DNA from: Alphaproteobacteria bacterium
GTDB lineage: Bacteria > Pseudomonadota > Alphaproteobacteria > Micavibrionales > Micavibrionaceae
Reading direction: 5' to 3'
Assembly (NCBI GenBank): GCA_023141075.1
Contig: JAGLKL010000012.1
Span: 1-13,910, forward strand
DNA: 13,910 nucleotides
Shown here: positions 1-5,366 of the stretch, in pieces
Layout: each line of letters starts with the position of its first letter
How positions within the stretch are numbered: position 1 is the first letter of the stretch
Translations under genes and position numbers: made by a program
The notes under the pieces: model-generated
What the model was told of the DNA's origin: nothing
The model's database searches: none
What the model saw: the letters and a program-made list of their open reading frames with translations, nothing else

Positions 1-18
1 AAATTATACTTGATTCTC

Positions 19-53
19 AAAAAATGGGGGGATTTCCGAGTAATAAGATCCCC
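19..53 (-). terminator. Possible intrinsic terminator of clpP
   Basis: On the minus strand, downstream of the clpP stop, GGGGAT (53-48) can pair with ATCCCC (33-28) across a 14-nt loop. Two C residues and an A follow, then six T residues (24-19). This is the right order for a Rho-independent terminator, though the stem is short and the loop is long. A second hairpin, CCTGC/GCAGG (77-73 with 56-52), lies between it and the stop and shares bases 52-53, so the two structures would compete. Judged by eye, with no folding energy computed. Confidence 0.45.
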
Positions 54-87
54 TGCGTAAGCGCGTAAGCTGGCAGGAGATTCACTA
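41..87. repeat. Intergenic repeat copy A, next to the clpP 3' end
   Basis: This stretch aligns with 7632-7669. Both read TRATAAGA, then a variable stretch ending CCTGC, then GTAAGC, then CTGGC with GGAGATTCA, and end in YTA. Copy A differs by carrying the octamer GCGTAAGC twice in tandem (55-62 and 63-70) and by one extra base before GGAGATTCA. Its last three bases are the clpP stop codon read in reverse. The arms CCTGC (52-56) and GCAGG (73-77) make it a hairpin. Both copies contain GATTC, a GANTC site (the CcrM methylation motif in this class). Confidence 0.5.
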
Positions 88-744
88 TTTCTTCTTACTG
101 CCTTTGTCGTTTTTGTCGTCGTCTTTAGCGGGTTTTGATTCGACAACATGGTCGATTAATCCCCAATCTTTGGCTTCTTCAGCGCTCATAAAATTATCGC
201 GATCCATAGCGTCTTCAACAATTTTGAGTTTCTGGCCGGTATGTTTGACATATGTTTCATTAAGCTTTTTGCGCAAACGCAGAATTTCCTTAGCTTGTAT
301 CTCGATATCGCTAGCCTGACCGCGTGCTCCACCGGATGGTTGGTGGATCATAATACGTGAGTTTGGCAAGGAATAACGCAGACCGGCCTCACCCGCCATA
401 AGCAAGAATGAACCCATAGAAGCGGCCTGTCCAACACATACAGTAGACACTTTTGGGCGGATGTACTGCATGGTGTCATACATCGCCAAACCCGCTGTCA
501 CTGCGCCGCCGGGGGAATTGATGTAAAACGAAATATCTTTATTCGGGTTTTCTGATTCCAGAAAAAGCAACTGTGCGCAAATCAGTGAGGATACATGATC
601 GTTTACCTCTCCTGTCAGAAAGATAATCCGCTCTTTCAATAGCCTCGAATATATGTCAAACGCACGCTCACCGCGGTTCGTCTGCTCAATAACTGTGGGA
701 ATAAGGTGGTTCATATGAGTATCTAAATGATCATGTTCAGACAT
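85..744 (-). CDS. clpP: ATP-dependent Clp protease proteolytic subunit ClpP
   Basis: Serine peptidase that forms the double seven-membered barrel of the cytosolic ClpXP/ClpAP protease; a partner ATPase feeds it unfolded proteins. The 219 residues follow the family from end to end. The nucleophile is Ser109 in GQAASMGSF, the histidine is His134 in IMIHQPSGG, and the acid is probably Asp183 in DRDNF. IEQTNRGERAFDIYSRLLKER near residue 19 is the usual N-terminal signature. Met1 is preceded by AAGAAG at a workable distance. Met11 (position 714) lines up with a Met of the E. coli precursor, so the first ten residues may be propeptide or not translated. The C-terminus is a Lys/Asp-rich tail of about 18 residues, longer than in E. 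coli. No tig gene lies upstream, where many bacteria have it; a clpX downstream would be outside the window. Confidence 0.97.
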   Translation of the reverse strand: MSEHDHLDTHMNHLIPTVIEQTNRGERAFDIYSRLLKERIIFLTGEVNDHVSSLICAQLLFLESENPNKDISFYINSPGGAVTAGLAMYDTMQYIRPKVSTVCVGQAASMGSFLLMAGEAGLRYSLPNSRIMIHQPSGGARGQASDIEIQAKEILRLRKKLNETYVKHTGQKLKIVEDAMDRDNFMSAEEAKDWGLIDHVVESKPAKDDDKNDKGSKKK

Positions 745-1103
745 ATTTTTACTGCTTCTTTATTGTTGAATTAAAAATCGGAAGCCATAGCATACGCGCT
801 TTTTTTTGGCCAATATTGTCCATTTATATTCATTTTTTCACACAAATGCACAAATGTACATCTGTGCATTAATGCACATTTTGCGCTTTTTACGCACAAA
901 GAAAAACCGACCAAAAAGAAGCGAAGCTCCTAAAACTAACCGTATCACACGGCATGGCTTGTTCAAGTCGTTTGTACAAATATTTTGGAATCTATTAAGT
1001 AGCCTTTTGGAATCAGGCTTATTAATATTATGATTAGTTTGATATCTTATCAACCTCACTGGTTCTGCGAGTCTTTTTAAAGAAAATCACATGTAAGAGA
1101 TAT
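745..1103. other. Intergenic region upstream of clpP
   Basis: This is 359 bases with no believable gene; the two short open frames here overlap on opposite strands and resemble no family. It holds an imperfect dyad, GGCCAATATTGTCC (808-821), and the palindrome cluster at 845-878. An imperfect stem-loop of 7 paired bases out of 9 lies around 993-1025 (AGCC against GGCT). On the minus strand TATGCT (RC of 789-794) could be a -10 element for clpP, but no well-spaced -35 was found. Confidence 0.6.
845..878. promoter_or_regulatory. Cluster of AATGCACA dyads upstream of clpP
   Basis: Four octamers lie nearly back to back: AATGCACA (845-852), the variant AATGTACA (853-860), TGTGCATT (863-870) and AATGCACA (871-878). 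The last two form a perfect 16-base palindrome, TGTGCATTAATGCACA. The first and third also make an inverted repeat around a 10-base spacer. This is how binding sites for a dimeric regulator often look, and the cluster sits about 100-135 bases upstream of the clpP start. I do not recognise the regulator. Confidence 0.4.
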
Positions 1104-1592
1104 CTACAGGACGGCAGGCGCAAGAGAATCCTGATTTTTTATATGTTGTAAAATACCAGATGCATAATTTTTGATATGTTTCGAAAAATCGTTCTCACTT
1201 TTTGTCAATTTATATTCAAAAAAGCCTTTTTCTATTGTACTTCGCAACTTTCCTTCACATGATATAAAACATTTTTCTTCTGTTGGAAAACCGTGTGTCT
1301 CAACCCCAATTTTTATTGCGTCAAAAGATGATTTATCATAGTTAAACACGATTGTTGCAATAAAGGAATCCCCATAATTAGAAAAAAATTCTTTCTTTTT
1401 ATCATCAAATTCTACTGTCTGAAAAAGAGACTGTTCATTCGCATGATCGCGAAGAGCAGTAAGCTCGGATATAACAATTTTCTCCATATCTTTAAGACCA
1501 AAAATAGAGGGAGTCTTTTTATTGTATATATCAGCAATATCGGTCATTTTATTTCTTAAAAAAAATATAGATTTATAGTCGGACGATATCAT
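1104..1592 (-). CDS. Hypothetical protein, AT-rich, no recognised family
   Basis: I do not recognise this 162-residue protein. It is rich in Lys, Phe, Ile, Asn and Asp, has no signal peptide or membrane segment, and looks like a soluble mixed alpha/beta protein. Strand-like stretches such as SFIATIVFNYD and IKIGVETHGF alternate with helical ones near both ends. I counted 126 G/C in 420 bases (30%) over 1141-1560, against about half in sampled parts of glyA, so it may be acquired or fast-evolving. No Shine-Dalgarno precedes Met1. Met16 (start at 1547) has a weak purine run and would suit a promoter in the 54-base gap to the divergent folK, so the true product may be 147 residues. That the frame is a real gene is inferred from its length and position. 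Confidence 0.55.
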   Translation of the reverse strand: MISSDYKSIFFLRNKMTDIADIYNKKTPSIFGLKDMEKIVISELTALRDHANEQSLFQTVEFDDKKKEFFSNYGDSFIATIVFNYDKSSFDAIKIGVETHGFPTEEKCFISCEGKLRSTIEKGFFEYKLTKSENDFSKHIKNYASGILQHIKNQDSLAPAVL

Positions 1593-1646
1593 GAAAGACT
1601 GGCATTTTCTATATTATTTGTGTAACCGGTTCAAAAGTTAGAAGAT

Positions 1647-2150
1647 ATGATTATAATAGGCCTAGGAGCAAATCTGAAAAGCAAAAACGGTGCATTACCG
1701 ATTCAAAGCCTGCAACGTGCAGCCAAAGAGCTGAGGGATCAAGGCATTAAACCGGTTGCAGGTTCTTCTATCTGGAAAAGTGCGCCGGTGCCCGTCTCTG
1801 ATCAGCCTTGGTATCACAATGCAGTATGTCAGGTTGAAACACAGCTTTCTGCGAGCGAATTACTACAAGTGGTAGCCTCAATAGAAAAGGTGGCTGGACG
1901 CGAGCATTTTGTGCGCAATGAAGCACGCGTGCTGGATCTGGATATATTAGCCTATAACAATGAGATAATAGAGTTCCCTCAGCTACAAATTCCACACTCA
2001 CGTATGCATCAACGTGCCTTTGTACTCTATCCTTTGCAAGAAATTGCACCTAGTTGGGTGCATCCCGTTTTAGGCAATACTTTGGAAGAAGCGATTTCTC
2101 TTCTGGATACTTCTCAAGAAATAAAGCGAACTGATACGAGTCTGCTATAA
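1647..2150 (+). CDS. folK: 6-hydroxymethyl-7,8-dihydropterin pyrophosphokinase (HPPK)
   Basis: Transfers pyrophosphate from ATP to 6-hydroxymethyl-dihydropterin, making the substrate of FolP; cytosolic folate synthesis. At 167 residues it is the normal length. The N-terminus MIIIGLGANL is the family's first strand and glycine turn. The signature RNEARVLDLDIL (90-101) carries the two Mg-binding aspartates, Asp97 and Asp99. IPHSRMHQRAFVLYPLQEIAP (from residue 115) is the conserved C-terminal block with the substrate-binding His and Arg residues. A weak AGAAG precedes the start. folP begins 10 bases after the stop, so the two are almost certainly co-transcribed. In the gap to the divergent hypothetical gene is the palindrome AACCGGTT (1624-1631). 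Confidence 0.96.
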   Translation: MIIIGLGANLKSKNGALPIQSLQRAAKELRDQGIKPVAGSSIWKSAPVPVSDQPWYHNAVCQVETQLSASELLQVVASIEKVAGREHFVRNEARVLDLDILAYNNEIIEFPQLQIPHSRMHQRAFVLYPLQEIAPSWVHPVLGNTLEEAISLLDTSQEIKRTDTSLL

Positions 2151-2160
2151 AGGAAAAAAT

Positions 2161-3003
2161 ATGCAAAAAACCACAAATGAAATAATGACGCTGTGCAAGT
2201 CTGATGAACCGATCATTATGGGTGTTGTGAATGTCACACCAGACAGTTTTTCCGATGGAGGAGACTGTTATTCTCCTGTAGCTGCTGCTGCGCATGGTAA
2301 GCGCCTTTTGCGCGAGGGGGCACAAATCATTGATGTAGGTGGAGAGTCTACACGTCCTAATGCAGATGTAGTTTCCATAGAAGAAGAGATAAAGCGCGTT
2401 GTACCGGTCATTCGTGCATTAAAGAAGAGCAGTGCTCCGATTATTTCCATTGATACGCGCAATGCTGAGACTATGTGCGCTGCTGTTGATGCAGGGGCAA
2501 ATTTTATTAATGATATCAGTGGCCTGCTTAATGACGAACAAAGCGCTTCAGTGGTAGCTGAAAGCGGCCTTCCAGTATGTATTATGCATATACAAGGTGT
2601 GCCCCAAACCATGCAGGATCGCCCACATTACAAAAATGTGCTCGATGATGTGATGGCGTTTTTTGAAGAGCGCCTTAATTTCTGTGAATCTCAAGGCATA
2701 TCAAGCGATAAGGTTATTCTTGATACGGGCATTGGCTTTGGTAAAACATTGGAACATAACCTGTCACTCATTAAAAATCTTAAGGAATTCCACCGTTTTG
2801 GCTGTCCTCTTTTACTGGGCGTGTCGCGTAAAAGTTTTATCGGCGCAATATCAGGCGAGGAAGAGCCGAAAAACAGGCTTGCGGGTTCTTTGGCTACGGC
2901 CATTTACGCTCTGGAAGCAGGAGTGCAGATATTCCGCGTCCATGACGTTAAGGAAACCCGTCAGGCTTTTGATGTCTATAGCGCTATCAAACAGACGATT
3001 TAG
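2161..3003 (+). CDS. folP: Dihydropteroate synthase
   Basis: Condenses the pterin pyrophosphate made by FolK with p-aminobenzoate to give 7,8-dihydropteroate; the target of sulfonamides. The 280 residues show the TIM-barrel landmarks in order: NVTPDSFSDGG (24-34, pyrophosphate-binding loop 1), GGESTRP (60-66, loop 2), SIDTR (96-100), NDIS (117-120), DTGIGFGK (188-195), GVSRKSFIG (220-228, with the substrate-binding Lys224) and RVHDV (259-263). No key residue is missing. The start is supported by AGGA at 2151-2154, six bases before the ATG and directly after the folK stop. It ends 16 bases from the convergent phosphatase gene, with no terminator seen between them. Its stop codon opens a TAGGGTC-type repeat. 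Confidence 0.97.
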   Translation: MQKTTNEIMTLCKSDEPIIMGVVNVTPDSFSDGGDCYSPVAAAAHGKRLLREGAQIIDVGGESTRPNADVVSIEEEIKRVVPVIRALKKSSAPIISIDTRNAETMCAAVDAGANFINDISGLLNDEQSASVVAESGLPVCIMHIQGVPQTMQDRPHYKNVLDDVMAFFEERLNFCESQGISSDKVILDTGIGFGKTLEHNLSLIKNLKEFHRFGCPLLLGVSRKSFIGAISGEEEPKNRLAGSLATAIYALEAGVQIFRVHDVKETRQAFDVYSAIKQTI

Positions 3004-3015
3004 GGTCAGGATCTA
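3001..3015 (+). repeat. TAGGGTC element, copy 1
   Basis: TAGGGTCAGGATCTA, starting with the folP stop codon, matches TAGGGTCAGAACCTA at 5267-5281 in 13 of 15 positions. It is related to TAGGGTCTAAACCCA at 5316-5330. Confidence 0.4.
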
Positions 3016-3019
3016 TTAA

Positions 3020-3643
3020 TTATAACTGTTCGCTATTATCATATGTTTCTTCTTTGACACGCACTATCTCGGGGGAATTCTCATATGAAGACACATTCCA
3101 AGGAAAAGGTAACTTTTCTGGTGATGGCCGGAACTCATAGAGGTGACAATTTCTAAAAATGCTAGGCACCGATATGCTATAGATTCCGCCCATAGCACGC
3201 ATAACGCCCCCGTGAACAACAATAAGGGGCGGCTCCTCAAACACTTCGAGTGTCTTTTTTATTCCCTGCCGAACACGGTTGAAAAAAGCTTCGAAACTTT
3301 CTCCATTGGGCGGTGTGTCATGGCTCGTAAATGCGTCTAAGCATTCTTCATAAGGAACCCCTTCCCAATCTCCGGCAAACAGCTCAGCCAAATCAGGGTT
3401 TTCATGCATGGGTACGTTCAGTACTTCATTAATAATCGTAGCAGTATCACGTGCACGCGAAAGGTTACTGTGAACAATAACTCTAGGTTTGATATCCAGC
3501 GCTTTAACAACGCCCTGAACCTTGCGTGCTTGCTTGCGCCCTGTATCAGTAAGGGGAGAATCCGTATGTCCGGCCATAATACAATCACGGTTGGCCTCGG
3601 TTTCTCCATGCCGGATCATGTAAAATGGTTTAGCAGGTAACAT
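3020..3643 (-). CDS. Histidine phosphatase family protein (phosphoglycerate-mutase-like)
   Basis: Member of the phosphohistidine branch that includes cofactor-dependent phosphoglycerate mutases, CobC/PhoE-type phosphatases and others. The RHGETEAN box (11-18) carries the nucleophile His12. SNLSRARDTA (59-68) provides the phosphate-binding arginine, Glu88 in LAELFAGDWEG is the usual acid, and VVHGG (142-146) holds the second histidine, His144. The catalytic set is therefore complete. At 207 residues it is nearer the small phosphatases than a glycolytic mutase. The substrate cannot be read from the sequence. AGGGGA lies just before the ATG. The gene starts 12 bases after the stop of the aspartate dehydrogenase gene, so the two form an operon and may share a pathway, which is inference. 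The last ~45 residues, after the fold, are less conserved. Confidence 0.88.
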   Translation of the reverse strand: MLPAKPFYMIRHGETEANRDCIMAGHTDSPLTDTGRKQARKVQGVVKALDIKPRVIVHSNLSRARDTATIINEVLNVPMHENPDLAELFAGDWEGVPYEECLDAFTSHDTPPNGESFEAFFNRVRQGIKKTLEVFEEPPLIVVHGGVMRAMGGIYSISVPSIFRNCHLYEFRPSPEKLPFPWNVSSYENSPEIVRVKEETYDNSEQL

Positions 3644-3655
3644 GTAATCCCCTTA

Positions 3656-4465
3656 TTAATAAATTGCCAGTTTAGCGCCCATATTCCTGAGCGTGGCAAC
3701 AATGCTCTGCGCGGCTAGTGCCGAGCTTTTCGGATTGGCCGGATCAGGGGCATTTTCAATACGTGAAACCAGTGTGGAATAATCACTCTTCACTGTGATT
3801 TCATGCGTATTACTAACGGCATCAGGATCTGCCCAAATTTCAACGCGTGTATCTTCTGCAGGAATACCTGCAAGAGAGAGCGAAGCAGCAACATTCACAT
3901 TGGCCGGAAAGCCTTTAGCGGCATCAAAAGCATTGCCTTCAAATATGCGGGTCTTCTCTGAAATGCCTTCCAGATCGATGTCATTTTCTACAACATAAGG
4001 AGCCCCGGTGAAGCCTTTAGGCGGCTTTGTTGAAGCAATCTTTGAAGAGGTGATGCCCATTTCTCTCATACCAACGACACCATCCAGCCCGCATAACGCG
4101 CCGGATGGTAAATAAGCACGGCTTTTCGATACGTTCAAGTCTTCTAATATTTGCGGATGATTTAATAAGGCGGCTGCACTGATAAAAATGATATCTTTTC
4201 CAGCGTCAAAAACAATTTTCGCCAGTTCAGGCACTACTGCGGCGGGTAAACACTCGATTATGAGGTCTGATCGCTCCGTTAATGCGTCAAATGACACGTT
4301 ATCAACTCCAAAATGATTCTCTGTGTAAGGGTCAGAGATGCATTCTAATCTCATCCCTTTAATCCCTTTTTCTGAAGTCAACGCCCGTGCCACGGCACTG
4401 CCAATCGCACCGATTCCGGCAATTCCAATTTTTTCATAAGTTTTGTGATTGGGGATAGCTGTCAT
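3656..4465 (-). CDS. nadX: Putative L-aspartate dehydrogenase (DUF108 family)
   Basis: Probably oxidises L-aspartate to iminoaspartate with NAD(P), the first step of quinolinate and NAD synthesis where NadB is absent. The N-terminal Rossmann fold has the GIGAIG turn (17-22). The family block LPSGALCGLDGV (119-130) follows. Next come KPPKGF (148-152) and GNAFDAAKGFPANVNVAA (177-194), then DPDAVSNTHEI with the probable catalytic His221. The C-terminal NPKSSALAAQSIVATLRNM is also typical of DUF108 proteins. At 269 residues it is the usual length. AGGA stands about 12 bases before the ATG, rather far. An ATG nearer to it (starting about 10 bases upstream) is out of frame. Some DUF108 proteins may act on other amino acids; the complete motif set favours aspartate. 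Divergent from recO across 53 bases. Confidence 0.85.
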   Translation of the reverse strand: MTAIPNHKTYEKIGIAGIGAIGSAVARALTSEKGIKGMRLECISDPYTENHFGVDNVSFDALTERSDLIIECLPAAVVPELAKIVFDAGKDIIFISAAALLNHPQILEDLNVSKSRAYLPSGALCGLDGVVGMREMGITSSKIASTKPPKGFTGAPYVVENDIDLEGISEKTRIFEGNAFDAAKGFPANVNVAASLSLAGIPAEDTRVEIWADPDAVSNTHEITVKSDYSTLVSRIENAPDPANPKSSALAAQSIVATLRNMGAKLAIY

Positions 4466-4518
4466 TATTTTTCATATCCTACTAGAAACGTTTGTGAACA
4501 CGGTGATAATAGAGTCCT

Positions 4519-5262
4519 ATGGAACAATGGCAAGATCAATCCATTATTTTATCTGCGCGTACGCATGGTGAAAGCGGAGCTGTGGTCTCTTTGCTTACGC
4601 GCAGCTTTGGCCGCCAGTGCGGATATTTGCGTGGAGCAGGCTCAGTCAAAAACCGTGGAGTCATTGAAATCGGCAATATTGTGGATGCAAACTGGCGAGC
4701 ACGTACCAGTGATTCTCTTGGCTATTTAACACTTGAGCTTTCCCATTCCACAGCCAGCCGCATCATGCAAGACGCACTTAAACTCTCAGCCTTACAATCG
4801 GCTTGTGCCTTATGTGATCAGGCTCTGCCGGAAAAAGAGGGGCATGAGGGCTTATATAACGGCCTGCATGCTCTGTTAAAGATACTCGAAAGCGATGTAT
4901 GGGCACAAGGTTATGTCATGTGGGAGATTGCTTTGCTCAAAGAACTCGGTTTTGCACTGGATCTTTCGCGCTGTGCCGCCGGAGGGGATTCGCGCACGCT
5001 TGCCTATGTTTCTCCGAAAACGGGGTGTGCTGTGAGCCGGGAAGCTGCACAGCCCTATAAGGACAAGCTTTTACCTCTGCCGGAATTCCTCAAACCCTGC
5101 GGAAAACAAAGCGGTGAGGAAGATATTATTACGGGTCTTAACCTCACACATTACTTTTTTGAGCACTGGGTTTTCGTGCATCATAACAGGGGATTGCCCG
5201 AAGCACGCCACAGGTTGGACTTGCGTTTTGCCGAAGTTTTTGCAAAAACTAGAGCCTGTTAG
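4519..5262 (+). CDS. recO: DNA repair protein RecO
   Basis: Mediator that, with RecR and RecF, loads RecA on SSB-coated single-stranded DNA in gap repair. The N-terminal OB fold is clear: a WQDQSIILSARTHGESG start (4-20), then the GRQCGYLRGAGS loop (31-42) and a WRAR segment at about residue 59. The helical C-terminal domain has RCAAGGDSRTLAYVSPKTG (151-169), the form usual in Alphaproteobacteria, and LPEARHRLDLRF near the end. Only Cys152 and Cys170 remain where other RecO proteins have a four-cysteine zinc finger. At 247 residues it is normal. The start is preceded only by a weak AGAG. GATAAT (4505-4510) is a possible -10 without a good -35. The neighbouring parC agrees with alphaproteobacterial gene order. 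Confidence 0.95.
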   Translation: MEQWQDQSIILSARTHGESGAVVSLLTRSFGRQCGYLRGAGSVKNRGVIEIGNIVDANWRARTSDSLGYLTLELSHSTASRIMQDALKLSALQSACALCDQALPEKEGHEGLYNGLHALLKILESDVWAQGYVMWEIALLKELGFALDLSRCAAGGDSRTLAYVSPKTGCAVSREAAQPYKDKLLPLPEFLKPCGKQSGEEDIITGLNLTHYFFEHWVFVHHNRGLPEARHRLDLRFAEVFAKTRAC

Positions 5263-5265
5263 CAC

Positions 5266-5331
5266 CTAGGGTCAGAACCTAGAAAAAGGGAAATGGGCTA
5301 GCCGGGTTAAATATTTAGGGTCTAAACCCAT
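5266..5331 (+). promoter_or_regulatory. Foldable, repeat-rich gap before parC
   Basis: Within 66 bases there are several dyads. CTAGG (5266-5270) faces CCTAG (5278-5282). GGCTAGCC (5296-5303) is a perfect palindrome. TTTAG (5314-5318) faces CTAAA (5322-5326), or GGGT (5318-5321) faces ACCC (5326-5329). ATGGG (5293-5297) faces CCCAT (5327-5331) as an outer stem. The first and third elements share the direct repeat TAGGGTC (5267 and 5316). No U-run follows on the plus strand, so it is not an ordinary recO terminator. It could be an operator or a processed structure. Confidence 0.4.
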
Positions 5332-5339
5332 AGCTTTTG

Positions 5340-5345
5340 TATACT
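5340..5345 (+). promoter_or_regulatory. Possible -10 element of parC
   Basis: TATACT matches TATAAT at five of six positions and lies 21 bases before the parC ATG. The -35 region would fall inside the dyad at 5314-5326 and has no good match. If it is used, the transcript starts after the upstream in-frame TTG at 5337, which supports translation from 5367. Confidence 0.3.
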
Positions 5346-5366
5346 CGAAAGAATAAGGGCATTTCT

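Noticed and set aside
806..1059. Two overlapping open frames on opposite strands (806-1033 plus, 838-1059 minus) upstream of clpP.
   Set aside because: Both span the AATGCACA palindromes and AT-rich noncoding sequence. Neither has a family-like pattern or a clear ribosome-binding site.
1040..1080. CTC/GAG hairpin followed by CTTTTT on the plus strand as a terminator.
   Set aside because: Only three or four pairs form and no plus-strand gene precedes it.
2663..3019. A 118-codon plus-strand frame overlapping folP.
   Set aside because: It lies inside the well-conserved folP frame and is a shadow of it.
4326..4338. AGGGTCAGA inside the aspartate dehydrogenase gene as another copy of the TAGGGTC element.
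   Set aside because: It lies in conserved coding sequence and the similarity ends after nine bases, so it is probably chance.
5337..5366. TTG at 5337 as the parC start, adding ten residues.
   Set aside because: It overlaps a likely -10 element (TATACT) and lacks a Shine-Dalgarno, whereas ATG 5367 has AAGGG seven bases upstream.
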